From Lysobacter changpingensis (GTDB lineage Bacteria; Pseudomonadota; Gammaproteobacteria; Xanthomonadales; Xanthomonadaceae): a DNA stretch of 64,000 bases. Position numbers and translations under genes: made by a program. The notes beneath the pieces are model-generated. The model searched no databases. It saw only the letters and a program-made list of their open reading frames with translations, and was not told the origin of the DNA. Numbering within the stretch: position 1 is the stretch's first letter; every line of letters begins with the position of its first letter. Below are positions 44,987 to 53,515 of this stretch, piece by piece. The stretch lies in the NCBI RefSeq assembly GCF_017308985.1, contig NZ_JADWPE010000003.1:558001-622000 (forward strand), given 5' to 3'.

Positions 44987-45748
44987 TCACCGGCACACCC
45001 GCGCCGCCCCACGATCGAAGTGGAAGTGATCCGCGTGCGCGCGGTTGTAATCCGGTCCGAGCACCACGTCGAAGTAGTCGCATGCGCCATCGTGCACGGC
45101 GCGGAGGAAGCGCGCTTCCTGCGGCGCAGCTTCCTGCGACGCAGCTTGCATGGGCACCGGCTCCTCAGTCCGAAGCGACTGCCAATCCGCCAGCACCCGC
45201 ACGCGCCGCCCGTCATCGAGCACGAAGCCCGCCACGTCGAATGCGTCTGCCGTCGCGTGCTGGCTGCGACGGCGTCCCTGTTCGCCGTAGAGATTGCGGC
45301 AGGCGTAGGAACCCAGGTGTTCGATCCGCACCACGCGCGCGCCGAGGTGTTCGCGTGCGGCCTGCTGCAGCACGTGGCGTTCCCACATCGCCAGCGACAG
45401 CGCCGCGCGGCAGCTCAGCGAGAACGGCGAACCGACCGCGACGCTGGTCCGCTCGATGCGCACCGCGTTGGTGAAGCCGCAATGCTCACCGGTGACGCGG
45501 TCGTCCAGTGGCGTGAGCCGCATGTCCGCCTGCGCCAGCGCGGCCTGGCACGCGGCGCGATCGTTCGACGCGCGGTCGAGCTTGAACCGCGTGAACAGGT
45601 TCGGCGGCGCGTCGATGCGCAGCGGCGCCCAGGGATTCCACGCTTCGGGAATGCGGAGCCGCCCGGTCCACACCGCCCATGCCAGGCCGAGCGCGACCAC
45701 CACGGGCAGCAGCCACGCCATCCGCACCAGCGGGTTCGCCTTCGCCAT
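44987..45748 (-). CDS. Extensin-like protein (M15/DUF882-like fold), membrane anchored
   Basis: A 253-residue protein with an N-terminal transmembrane segment (about residues 10-28). The extensin-like C-terminal domain holds LACRNLYGEQGRR-type and SQHATADAFDVAGFVL, and ends with NRAHADHFHFDRG. The His/Asp residues SxHATADAxD and HADHFH match the zinc sites of M15 peptidases, so a peptidoglycan-related activity is plausible. A short Gln/Ala/Glu direct repeat sits near residue 205. No operon partner is evident. Confidence 0.85.
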   Translation of the reverse strand: MAKANPLVRMAWLLPVVVALGLAWAVWTGRLRIPEAWNPWAPLRIDAPPNLFTRFKLDRASNDRAACQAALAQADMRLTPLDDRVTGEHCGFTNAVRIERTSVAVGSPFSLSCRAALSLAMWERHVLQQAAREHLGARVVRIEHLGSYACRNLYGEQGRRRSQHATADAFDVAGFVLDDGRRVRVLADWQSLRTEEPVPMQAASQEAAPQEARFLRAVHDGACDYFDVVLGPDYNRAHADHFHFDRGAARVCR

Positions 45749-45862
45749 GGAGCGACTGTCGGGGATGGCGCGTCAACCGCGCGTCGCGCCGTGGCGGTCG
45801 ATCCTCGTGCGCGGGGCCGGAAATCCTTATCGTATGCGCACCCGTCCGAAGTGGAGCGCGTC

Positions 45863-46447
45863 ATGGAATCCCTGTCGAAGCCTGCGATGTTCAAGCGTGC
45901 ATTCCTGAAGCGATCGATCGCCGGCGTCCTGGTGACCGCCGCGCTGGCCACGCCGGCGCTGGCGGCGCTGAAGACCGGCGCGAAGGCGCCCGATTTCAGT
46001 GCCCCGGCGTACCTGGCCGGCGAGCCGTTCACCTTCAAACTGTCCGATGCGCTGAAGAAGGGTCCGGTCGTGGTCTATTTCTTCCCCGCCGCGTTCACTC
46101 CGGGCTGCAACCTGGAGGCGCACCTGTTCTCCGAGGCCATCGACAGGTTCAAGGCCGGAAAAGCCACCGTCATCGGCGTGACCGCCGGCAACACCGACCA
46201 GCTGGCCGCGTTCTCCAAGTCCACCGAACACTGCGGCGGCAAGTTCCCGGTCGCGGCCGACAGCGGCGCGAAGATCGCGAAGCAGTACGACGCGATCCTC
46301 GCCAAGAAGCCCGAGTGGTCGGACCGCACCTCGTACGTGATCGCCCCGGACGGCACCATCGCCCACGTGTACTCCGACCTCAATCCGCAGAAGCACGTGA
46401 AGGAAACGCTGGATGCGGTGGCGGGGATGGAGAAGCAGGCGAAGTAA
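45863..46447 (+). CDS. Exported peroxiredoxin (AhpC/TSA, BCP-like)
   Basis: A 194-residue protein. An N-terminal segment KRSIAGVLVTAALATPALA is a signal peptide, unusual for BCP proteins, which are mostly cytosolic. The peroxidatic Cys is Cys82 in FFPAAFTPGCNLE; a candidate resolving Cys is Cys124 (TEHCGGKF). It reduces peroxides in the periplasm with an unknown thiol donor. ATG at 45863; the alternative start eight codons later (MFKRAFLKRS) also keeps the signal. Confidence 0.9.
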   Translation: MESLSKPAMFKRAFLKRSIAGVLVTAALATPALAALKTGAKAPDFSAPAYLAGEPFTFKLSDALKKGPVVVYFFPAAFTPGCNLEAHLFSEAIDRFKAGKATVIGVTAGNTDQLAAFSKSTEHCGGKFPVAADSGAKIAKQYDAILAKKPEWSDRTSYVIAPDGTIAHVYSDLNPQKHVKETLDAVAGMEKQAK

Positions 46448-46487
46448 CGCCTGTTGCCACGGCTCGCGGGAAGGTCGCGAGCGTTGA

Positions 46488-46695
46488 ACCCCTCTCCCGA
46501 CGGGAGAGGGGTTGGGGTGAGGGATAACGAAGCGGAAGCGGCGAATAGCAGTTGTCGCACAACGCTGTGCTGTTGCTTGATCTCTCGGCGACCACCAACC
46601 TCAAGAGCAGAATGGGTTCCGGCTTTCGCTGGAATGACGAAAAGGGACTGATGGCGTGACAGCCTGGATCCCGACCTTCGCCGGGACGACGGTAG
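46488..46695 (+). repeat. Mosaic dispersed repeat, forward copy (longest)
   Basis: Holds CCCCTCTCCCGACGGGAGAG, TTGGGGTGAGGG, AACGAAGCGGAAGCG, GTCGCACAACGCTGTGCTG, AGAGCAGAATGGGTTCCGGC, GCTGGAATGACGAA and CTGGATCCCGACCTTCGCCG. It contains every block seen in the other two copies and may be closest to the full element. Confidence 0.8.
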
Positions 46696-46712
46696 AGGTA
46701 AACAGCGTCCGG

Positions 46713-47420
46713 CTAACGCCCCTCCTGCCCCGCCTCGTCGCTCAACCCCGCGCCCAATCCCATCCCGACGCCGCCCGCGGCAAGCCCGCCTCCCATTCCG
46801 CCGCCGCCCATTCCGCCACCACGGCCGCCCTGCTTCCCTTCCTCGCGCCCGCCCTCGCCCTTCCCCTTGGAACCGGACGAAGGCCGGCTCGGCCCCTGCC
46901 TCGGAATCTCGAGGTTGCGCGGCACCGGCTCCAGGTCGAGCACGCCGCGGATGAAATCGCGCAGCGACACCACGAGTTCCGCCGTATGCACGGGCCGCCC
47001 CGCGGCGAGCTCCGACGCCGCACGTGCGGCCAGCCTCACCTGTTCGTCCGTGCCGAGCAGCAGGATGTCCGACAGCGCGCCCTCCACCGCGTCGCGGATG
47101 CGGCGCGAGCGGTCGGAACTCGGCCACGCCAACTCCGCGCTGCCCGGTTCGATACCCGCGGCTTCGCCGTCGCGGCGTTGCAGGTCGCGCAGGTGGGTGG
47201 GATCGACGGCGAGGTTGCCGGTGAACGAGCCGCCGAGCGTCTTGTACGCCGCGATGAGCGTGCGCAGGCGTTCGTTGATCTGCCGGTTCTCGCGCTCGCG
47301 TCGCGCCTGCACGGTCTGCATCACGATCAGCCGGATGCCCACCCCGATCAGCGTGATCACCGCCAGCCCGATCAGCGTCGAGAGCACGGCCTGCCAGGAA
47401 CTGAAATCCAGATTGCGCAT
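46713..47420 (-). CDS. Membrane protein of unknown function with Gly/Met-rich tail
   Basis: A 235-residue protein. One transmembrane segment near residues 12-32 is followed by RRERENRQINERLRTLIAAY, which could form a coiled coil, and IRDAVEGALSDILLLGT and LRDFIRGVLDLEP. The last 55 residues are low complexity: KGKGEGGREEGKQGG then alternating GGG and Met. A strong ribosome binding site (AAGGAGG) precedes the ATG. I recognise related proteins in proteobacteria without a named function. Confidence 0.8.
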   Translation of the reverse strand: MRNLDFSSWQAVLSTLIGLAVITLIGVGIRLIVMQTVQARRERENRQINERLRTLIAAYKTLGGSFTGNLAVDPTHLRDLQRRDGEAAGIEPGSAELAWPSSDRSRRIRDAVEGALSDILLLGTDEQVRLAARAASELAAGRPVHTAELVVSLRDFIRGVLDLEPVPRNLEIPRQGPSRPSSGSKGKGEGGREEGKQGGRGGGMGGGGMGGGLAAGGVGMGLGAGLSDEAGQEGR

Positions 47421-47485
47421 GGAACCTCCTTCACGGATGCGGGGAACGTAACGCATCGGCCGCGGGGGTGTTGTCGATCCAGCCC

Positions 47486-47540
47486 TCTCGCACCGGCGAC
47501 CGAAGGGCGTGCAGAGCCGAGAGGGGTTGGGGTGAGGGTC
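47486..47540 (+). repeat. CCCCTCTCCC-type repeat fragment
   Basis: CCCTCTCGCACCGG, then GAGAGGGGTTGGGGTGAGGG with an insert GAAGGGCGTGCAGAGC between. It is a diverged relative of the mosaic repeat, lying between divergent genes. Confidence 0.55.
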
Positions 47541-47704
47541 GTCGGGGCGAGCAGTGCAGTGATGTGCCGATGCTTCCATTGGCGATACGGCGCCGCGCAC
47601 GTCCCCTCCATCCTCGCTGCAAGCGCGGCAGCGAGCCCGCAACCTCACACCACCCTAATGCGCCCGCAACCACAGTGGCGCCACCCTCCGGCCAAGGACG
47701 CACC

Positions 47705-48337
47705 ATGAGAACGCCCGCCTTCGCGCTCGTTGTCGGCACGCTGCTCGCCACGCTCATGCCCGCCGCCGTCGCCCAGTCGCGCAAGCAGCCGGTCGCGCAG
47801 GTGGACGTGTCGAAAGGCGCCACCTCCCTGCCCGGCCCGACCTACGCCTGGGTGCCGATGCCGGCACGGCTGGAAGCGGAACTCGACCAGCGCGCACAGG
47901 ATCCCGCCTTCCGCACGCGACTTCAGGCCTCGCTCGACAAGGCGCTGCAGGCCAAGGGCTATCGCCGCATCGAGGACGTGCGCAAGGCCGACCTCGCCGT
48001 CGCCTATCGCGTCGGCGTGCGCGACGTGCAGCAGACCAGCGTCACCGAGCGCGCCACGCAGGGCGGCAGCCTGCGCGAGAGCGCGGTCGAATGCGGGCCC
48101 GGCGGCTGTTCGCAGATCGTCAGCCAGGGCGCGGGCGGCGTGCCCACGTTCAAGGTACACACGGTCGATACCGTCGAAGGCGGGTTGCAGGTCGAGGTGA
48201 TCCAGCCGTCGGACATCCGCGTGCTGTGGCGCGCGCTCTATCGCGGCTCGATGAAGGCGAAGGACACCGGCCACGTGAACCTCGACGCGATCGCCACGCA
48301 GACGCTCGCCTCGCTTCCGCGCGCGCCTGCCGAGTAG
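47705..48337 (+). CDS. Exported DUF4136-like protein
   Basis: A 210-residue protein with a cleavable signal peptide (FALVVGTLLATLMPAAVAQ). The body shows PTYAWVPM, LQASLDKALQAKGYRRI and KADLAVAYRVGV, a typical DUF4136 start where a Tyr/Trp-rich strand precedes an amphipathic helix. It lacks the lipobox Cys seen in many members. Periplasmic; function unknown. The ATG at 47705 gives the signal peptide. Confidence 0.82.
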   Translation: MRTPAFALVVGTLLATLMPAAVAQSRKQPVAQVDVSKGATSLPGPTYAWVPMPARLEAELDQRAQDPAFRTRLQASLDKALQAKGYRRIEDVRKADLAVAYRVGVRDVQQTSVTERATQGGSLRESAVECGPGGCSQIVSQGAGGVPTFKVHTVDTVEGGLQVEVIQPSDIRVLWRALYRGSMKAKDTGHVNLDAIATQTLASLPRAPAE

Positions 48338-48343
48338 CGCCGG

Positions 48344-48631
48344 TCACTCGCCGGCGGCGTCCTTCTCGTTCTGGGTGGCCTTCTCCACGATCTCCTCGTA
48401 GAGCTGCGCCAGCTGCGCGCCGAGCTTGTGGAACTCGGGATTGCGCGCGACGAAATGCTGCCCATCCTGCGCGTCCTCCAGCGATTCCTTCATGAAGGCG
48501 ATGTCGGCATCGGTCATGCGCTCGCCGGCATCGACGCGCTCCTTCAGCGCCATCGCGCGCGGCAGCCGGAACTTCAACAGGCGATCGAGCAGTGCCTGCA
48601 ACGTCGCCGTATCGTCGGTCGGTCCTGACAT
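48344..48631 (-). CDS. Conserved helical protein of unknown function
   Basis: A 95-residue protein, almost all predicted helix: LQALLDRLLKFRLPRAMALK, ERMTDADIAFMKESLEDA, and LAQLYEEIVEKATQNE. Similar short proteins occur across proteobacteria without a role I can name. ATG at 48631 (MSGPTDD) preferred to the upstream ATG at 48661. It is convergent with the DUF4136 gene, six bases between stops. Confidence 0.75.
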   Translation of the reverse strand: MSGPTDDTATLQALLDRLLKFRLPRAMALKERVDAGERMTDADIAFMKESLEDAQDGQHFVARNPEFHKLGAQLAQLYEEIVEKATQNEKDAAGE

Positions 48632-48699
48632 GGGTGGCCGCCTCGCGCGGGAGGCGGCCATTGTGCGCCCGCGCGGGGGCGCACGGCTTCACATGCGAT

Positions 48700-49875
48700 T
48701 CACCGCGTGGCGCCCGGCGCGAACGGCGCCGCCATCGCCTTCAGCAGGCTGCGCTGGTCGTCGTCGCCGGTGAGTTCCCACATGAAGACGCCCCGCAGGC
48801 CGCGCTCCTTCGCCAGCTGCGCGCGCAGCGCGATGGACCTGGGATCCTCGTAGCTCACGAACACGCGCTCGTCGGCGTTGAACAGGTACGGCGTCTGCGC
48901 GACGGGATGCCAGTGCTGCGTCCACTTGCCGTCCTTCAGCAGTTTCGACTGGATGTCGCGCCAGTCGCCGGCGGCATACGGTTCGCGGTAGCGCTGGTAC
49001 AGGCCGTCGTTGGCGGCACTGTCCACGCGGAAGCCGCGACCGTAGAACGGCACGCCCAGCACGAGCTTGTCGGCGGGCACGCCGTGTTCCAGGTAGAAAT
49101 CCACCGCGCCTTCGACGTTGTTGGTGCGGCGCAGCTCCGGCGCCAGCGGATCGTCGGCGACCTCGCGCAGCGGCGCGTTGAACGTGGACACGGTGGAGAA
49201 CGCGGTGCCCATGTCGTAGGTCATCAGATTGATGAAATCGAGCGTTTCGCCCAGCGCGGCCAGATCGAAACTGCGCGCCGGATCGTACGGCCCCGCCGAC
49301 TGCATGCGGCCCGCCGGCAACGCCGCGGTGAGCAGGTACGCCTGCCCGCGCGCCTTCGCCTTCGCGTCGAGCTGGCGGCGGAATTCCTTCGCCAGCAGCG
49401 TCATGTTCGCGCGATCCTCGGGCCGCGCCGGGAGGTGCTTCGGACCGCCGTACACCGGGAATTCCCAATCGATGTCCACGCCGTCGAAACTGCCGCGATG
49501 CGTGTCGAAGAACATCGCCACGCACGAGGACACCAGGCGCTTGCGGCTTTCGTCGGTCAGCGCGGCATCGGAGAAACCGCCGGCTTCCCAGCCTCCTATC
49601 GAGATCAGCGTGCGCAGTTCCGGGTGCTGCTGCTTCAGTCGCGCCAAGGCCTTGAAGTGCGCCGGCGCGTCGTTCGCCACGACGCAGCGGCCGTCCTCGA
49701 TGCGCGCGAAGGCGTAGAACAGGTGCGTGACGGTGTCGGCGGGGATGTTCGACACGGGATAGCGTTCGAAGGAACCGCCGGGGTAGTACGCGCCGACGAT
49801 GGGCTCGGCGGCGATCGCCGGCGCGGTGAGTGCGGAAAGGACGATGGCGACGGCGGCCAGGCGCTGGCGGAGCAT
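48700..49875 (-). CDS. Glycoside hydrolase family 18 protein (chitinase-like)
   Basis: A 391-residue protein with a signal peptide ending near residue 23 (ALTAPAIAA). A GH18 barrel starts at IVGAYYPGGSFERYP, and the active site DGVDIDWE contains catalytic Glu138 with Asp134/Asp136 before it. Later motifs are INLMTYDMGTA, KLVLGVPFYGRGF and GVFMWELTGDD. It degrades chitin or related GlcNAc polymers outside the cell. No carbohydrate-binding module is attached. A chitinase suits a predatory, Lysobacter-like lifestyle. The longer frame to 50028 adds no conserved sequence. Confidence 0.92.
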   Translation of the reverse strand: MLRQRLAAVAIVLSALTAPAIAAEPIVGAYYPGGSFERYPVSNIPADTVTHLFYAFARIEDGRCVVANDAPAHFKALARLKQQHPELRTLISIGGWEAGGFSDAALTDESRKRLVSSCVAMFFDTHRGSFDGVDIDWEFPVYGGPKHLPARPEDRANMTLLAKEFRRQLDAKAKARGQAYLLTAALPAGRMQSAGPYDPARSFDLAALGETLDFINLMTYDMGTAFSTVSTFNAPLREVADDPLAPELRRTNNVEGAVDFYLEHGVPADKLVLGVPFYGRGFRVDSAANDGLYQRYREPYAAGDWRDIQSKLLKDGKWTQHWHPVAQTPYLFNADERVFVSYEDPRSIALRAQLAKERGLRGVFMWELTGDDDQRSLLKAMAAPFAPGATR

Positions 49876-50027
49876 GCGGACGTCTCTTGGCTGGGGTGCG
49901 GGACACGATAACCGGAAGCGGTGGAAGTGGAGCTCGAGCTCGCTGGTGGTTTTAGCTCGCTCTCTCTCTGGCGTGAGCCCCTCTGCCCTCCCATGCATTC
50001 GCGGGGGAGGAACCTTCAATTCCCCCA

Positions 50028-51128
50028 CTAGGCCAACGAAACAGCCCTACCCGTCCTTGCCGACTCATAAATCGCCTGCATGATCCGCACATCGCGCAGC
50101 CCCTCCTCGCCCGGCACCTTCGTCGGCCGGTTCTCCAGGATGCACCGCGCGAAGTCGTCCATTTCCGCAGCGAACAGGTCGATCTCGGGAAACCGGATCT
50201 CCTTGCCATCGCTGCGCCGGCCATGATTGCCGTCGTAGAAGAACGCCGGGTCCAGTTCGAACCACCCGCGTTCGGCGTTCACGCGCAGGTTCTGGATGCG
50301 CCCGGCCTTGTAGCTGGTGCTGCAGTACGCGACCACGCCGCTGGGGAATCTCGTCGTCCACGCGATGGTTTCGTCCACCTCGGCGAACTTCACCGGATCG
50401 GTCTTCGTCTCGATCGCCGACACCAGCACCGGCTCCTCGCCGGTCAGATAGCGCGTGGCCTGCAGCGCATAGATGCCCACGTCCATGAGCGCGCCGCCGC
50501 CTGCGAGCGCGCGCTTGAGCCGCCATTGCCCCGGATCGCCCACGTCGATCGCGAATCCCGCCTGCACGATGGTCGGCTTGCCGAACACTTCCTCGCGCAC
50601 CAGGCGGATGCATTCCAGGTGATGCGGGTCGTACTGGCATCGGTACGCGGTGCCGAGCAGCCGGCGCGCATCGCGGCAGGCATCGATCATCGCCTGGCAG
50701 CGTTCGACCGAAATCTCCAGCGGCTTCTCGCAGAACACGTGTTTGCCGGCGCGCGCGGCGGCGATCGTGTGATCGGCGTGCAGCGCGTTCGGCGTCACGA
50801 CGTAGACGATGTCGATGTCCGGGTTGTCGGCCATGCGATGCAGGGTGTCGTACGAGTACACACCGCCATCGGGAATGCCGTACTTCGCCTGCCACGCCGC
50901 GGCTTTCGCCGGCGTTCCGGTGACGATGCCCGCGAGCCGGCAGTGCTTCGTCTTCATCAGCGCGGGCGCGATCTGATGCTCGCTCAACCGCCCCAGCCCG
51001 CAGACCGCCACGCCGAGCTTTCGCGATTGCCGGGACTTCTCGCGCGTGGCGGCCGTGCTGATGAACGGCGCGGCGGCCAGTGCGATGGCGGTCTCGGCGA
51101 GGAACCTGCGGCGGTGCTCGTTGGGCAT
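50028..51128 (-). CDS. Tat-exported Gfo/Idh/MocA family oxidoreductase
   Basis: A 366-residue protein. It opens with a twin-arginine signal (HRRRFLAETAIALAAAPF), so the NADP cofactor would be bound before export, as in Zymomonas glucose-fructose oxidoreductase. The Rossmann domain starts LGVAVCGLGRLSEHQIAPAL; the active-site motif is HVFCEKPLE, and ALMDVGIYALQATRYLTG is the family's C-terminal signature. It probably oxidises or reduces a sugar in the periplasm. A CCTCTGCCCTCCC repeat fragment lies past the stop. Confidence 0.9.
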   Translation of the reverse strand: MPNEHRRRFLAETAIALAAAPFISTAATREKSRQSRKLGVAVCGLGRLSEHQIAPALMKTKHCRLAGIVTGTPAKAAAWQAKYGIPDGGVYSYDTLHRMADNPDIDIVYVVTPNALHADHTIAAARAGKHVFCEKPLEISVERCQAMIDACRDARRLLGTAYRCQYDPHHLECIRLVREEVFGKPTIVQAGFAIDVGDPGQWRLKRALAGGGALMDVGIYALQATRYLTGEEPVLVSAIETKTDPVKFAEVDETIAWTTRFPSGVVAYCSTSYKAGRIQNLRVNAERGWFELDPAFFYDGNHGRRSDGKEIRFPEIDLFAAEMDDFARCILENRPTKVPGEEGLRDVRIMQAIYESARTGRAVSLA

Positions 51129-51179
51129 GGCGGCGTCTCGAAGGAAGCGTTCGGTCGCGGGATGCAGCGGTTTCCAGGC

Positions 51180-52100
51180 TCAGCCGTGCGCCAGCGCGTA
51201 CTCCAGCGCGGCGCACACGGCGGCGGCCTGCGCGGCGTTGCACTGTTCGGGCGTCGCGCGCGGGCTGTCGGGATACACCTCGGTCGTGGTCTTGTAGCGC
51301 GCGTCGGTGATACCCGCGCACAGGCCGAGCTTGCGCAGCGGATATTCGATGACGCCATGCGCGACCACCGGCGAGCCGATGATGCGGCCCTGTGCGTCCG
51401 CCGGCGCGATGTGCGTGACCTTCGCGACGGCTTCGATCACCGCCTGCTGGAACGTCGGCTGCGGATGCTCGCTGTCGCCGACGAGGTAGAACCCATCCGG
51501 CACGCCGTCGGCTTCGAACGGCTTGCCGTCGCGTGCGGCAAGCGCGGGACGGAATTCGGTTTCGTCCGTGTCGGTGGTCTCGTGCAGGTCGATGTGCAGC
51601 AGCACGCGATCGCGCACCGGCTCGACCAGGCGCATGAGCGCGGCGGATTCCTGCGCGGGGCTGTTCTCGCGGAAGGAGCGGTTCGGATCGATCGCATCGG
51701 GATTCCAGCGATGGATGCGCTCGTACGCCCACGGGCTGACGCACGGCGCGACCAGCAGGTTCACGCGCCCGGCGAAATCGGCCGCATGCTCGCGCACGAA
51801 TTGCAGCGCGCCGTGCACGCCGCTGGTCTCGTACCCGTGCACGCCGCCGGTGACCAGCGCGACGGGCAGGTCGTCGTTCCAGTCGCGGCTGCGGATCGCC
51901 AGCAACGGGAAGCGCTCATCGCCATATTCGAGGCGTCCGTATTCGACCACGTCGAACCGCGAGCGCAGCGCTTCGATCGCGCCCACCACTTCGTCCGCAT
52001 AACTGCGATGGCGCACCTGCCGCGAAAGCCACTGCGCCCGTTCCGCCGCGCCCCAGGGCGTTCCGGGCGTGCCGATGGGATACGGGGCGGTGTCGTTCAT
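51180..52100 (-). CDS. M14 family zinc deacylase/carboxypeptidase (succinylglutamate desuccinylase-like)
   Basis: A 306-residue protein with the M14 zinc site: His88 and Glu91 (GGVHGYETSG) and His173 (HIDLHETTD). Asn140-Arg141 (DPNRSF) are the substrate-binding pair. The length and DPNRSF motif fit aspartoacylase/succinylglutamate desuccinylase-like members. It removes an acyl or C-terminal group; substrate unknown. No signal peptide, so cytosolic. The gene ends 51 bp before the Gfo/Idh gene begins (same strand), so the two may be one unit. Confidence 0.88.
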   Translation of the reverse strand: MNDTAPYPIGTPGTPWGAAERAQWLSRQVRHRSYADEVVGAIEALRSRFDVVEYGRLEYGDERFPLLAIRSRDWNDDLPVALVTGGVHGYETSGVHGALQFVREHAADFAGRVNLLVAPCVSPWAYERIHRWNPDAIDPNRSFRENSPAQESAALMRLVEPVRDRVLLHIDLHETTDTDETEFRPALAARDGKPFEADGVPDGFYLVGDSEHPQPTFQQAVIEAVAKVTHIAPADAQGRIIGSPVVAHGVIEYPLRKLGLCAGITDARYKTTTEVYPDSPRATPEQCNAAQAAAVCAALEYALAHG

Positions 52101-52254
52101 GATGCGGGCTCGTGCGTTGCAGGAAGCGCGACTCTAGCATCGCCCCGCATGCGAGGGCCCGGATGCGATCACGTTGCGCCGATCACGCCGTGGACTTCAC
52201 CGGGGCTCGCACCGTCCGCTGTCTCCCGCGCGGCATCTGCGGTCCGCATGACGG

Positions 52255-52279
52255 AACGCCCGCCATCACGGCGGGCGTT
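52255..52279 (-). terminator. Rho-independent terminator of the small exported protein gene
   Basis: A perfect 10-bp stem AACGCCCGCC with complement and a 5-base loop. It may end transcription on either strand; the minus-strand gene at 52322 ends 43 bp before it. The T-run is short. Confidence 0.6.
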
Positions 52280-52321
52280 TCGGCCATCGCATCGGGCGAC
52301 TTGTCGCCCATGACCCGCGCA

Positions 52322-52582
52322 TCACCGCGCGTCGGGCACCTCGCACGACCAGATCGAACTGGCGATCCACTGGTTCGCGCGGGTGAGGTGGTTGTAGACC
52401 TCCTCGATCGGCTCGCCGCCCTGCGCGGTGCATTGCGCCACCGCGTCGGCGCGCGCGGCTTCCAGCGCGATGCCGGGGTCGTAGCTGATCCCGGTGCCGC
52501 TCACGTGCGTGATGGCGGCCAGCGCCGTGCCCGATGCGAACAGCGCGAGCGCCATCGCGATGCCGCTGAACGTCTTGCTCAT
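52322..52582 (-). CDS. Small exported protein of unknown function
   Basis: An 86-residue protein with a signal peptide (FSGIAMALALFASGTALA). The 60-residue mature part has two Cys residues (QCTAQGG and WSCEVPD) that could form a disulfide. Family unknown. The ATG has a GGAGATC site upstream. The DUF3228 gene starts 860 bp upstream on the same strand. Confidence 0.7.
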   Translation of the reverse strand: MSKTFSGIAMALALFASGTALAAITHVSGTGISYDPGIALEAARADAVAQCTAQGGEPIEEVYNHLTRANQWIASSIWSCEVPDAR

Positions 52583-52722
52583 GCTCGATCTCCTGCGTTC
52601 GTGGTGAACGCAGGCATTCGAAGCAGGCGGCGATGTTTCATCGGTGAAGATGCGGTAAGCGATGCGTAAAACGCGGACGTGGATGTCGTGCAGCGTGACG
52701 CGCGTCGCAACGGTGCCTTGCG

Positions 52723-52794
52723 CCCTTGTAGCCCTTGTAGCCCTTGTAGCCCTTGTAGCCCTTGTAGCCCTTGTAGCCCTTGTAGCCCTTGTAG
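52723..52794 (+). repeat. Tandem 9-bp repeat, eight perfect CCCTTGTAG copies
   Basis: Eight identical units without any mismatch, running directly into the REP-like element so that the last unit forms its left edge (TGTAGCCCGGG). The unit equals the outer end of the REP element plus CCCT. Perfect identity suggests recent slippage growth, so the copy number may vary between strains. Confidence 0.95.
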
Positions 52795-52873
52795 CCCGGG
52801 TAAGGCCGCAGGCCGCACCCGGGATGACGCGCCGCCGACCGTCCCGGGCGCGCTTCGCTTACCCGGGCTACAA
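52789..52873. repeat. REP-like CCCGGG element, inverted pair
   Basis: Left arm TTGTAGCCCGGGTAAGGCCG and right arm GCGCTTCGCTTACCCGGGCT. The left arm carries the GGCCGCAGGCC variant instead of GCGAAGC, so the inner stem is imperfect. It ends 14 bp from the DUF3228 gene stop. Confidence 0.85.
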
Positions 52874-52886
52874 GAGCGCTGGCGGA

Positions 52887-53444
52887 TTACCCCCGCCAGT
52901 TCGCATGCGTCCGCCAGAACTCCACGCTGCGCAGATACGCCTCGCGATCCAGCGGCACGCCGGAACCGCCCTCTTCCACGCCCAGCGCGTTGCGCATGAT
53001 GGTGATCGGCGCCATCGGCGTTTCCACCGGCTCGGCCGTGTACATGCAGCCCACCACGCCCCAGTCCGCGTCGATGCGCGTGCCTTCCTTCGCCAGCTGC
53101 TCGCGGCTGTAGAGGATGACGATGAGGTAGTTCGCCACCGGCGGTTCCAGCCCTTCGAACCAGCGCACCAGCACCGGCAGTTCGTCGCGCGTGCGCGCGT
53201 CGTAATCGGAGCGCAGCAGGTGGCGGTTCTGCTCGGTGATCGGCACCGCCAGGCATTTCGTCGACGTCCAGTTGCGATGCACGTGCAGCTTGCAGAACGG
53301 CGCGTAGCCTTCGAGCACCTCCAGCGGCGGTACCTCATTGAGATGCCGCTCGAACGCCTCCGGCGTGCAGTCCTGGATGGTGTTGCGGCGCGGCTCGCGC
53401 GGGAACAGGCGTGGGCGGGCGAATTCGGTGAGGACGATGGACAT
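52887..53444 (-). CDS. DUF3228 family protein
   Basis: A 185-residue protein. Recognisable DUF3228 features are [20 protein letters not shown] at the start, [20 protein letters not shown] in the middle and [19 protein letters not shown], followed by [20 protein letters not shown]. Function unknown. ATG at 53444. Not preceded by a clear operon partner. Confidence 0.82.
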   Translation of the reverse strand: MSIVLTEFARPRLFPREPRRNTIQDCTPEAFERHLNEVPPLEVLEGYAPFCKLHVHRNWTSTKCLAVPITEQNRHLLRSDYDARTRDELPVLVRWFEGLEPPVANYLIVILYSREQLAKEGTRIDADWGVVGCMYTAEPVETPMAPITIMRNALGVEEGGSGVPLDREAYLRSVEFWRTHANWRG

Positions 53445-53515
53445 GGGTGCGCGTGGCAGAAACCGGGTGCGCAAGCGTACCGGCCGTCGGCCTCGGCGTC
53501 GCGGGCTGCAGCGGT

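Larger units (their letters stand above)
52583..52886. other. Intergenic region with tandem repeat and REP element
   Basis: A 304-bp gap filled mainly by the 72-bp CCCTTGTAG array and an adjoining REP-like element. The first 140 bp appear to be the upstream region of the small exported protein. No gene seen. Confidence 0.6.

Noticed and set aside
52723-52794. Tandem array considered as a CRISPR
   Set aside because: Units are 9 bp, perfect and without spacers; it is a simple REP-edge expansion.
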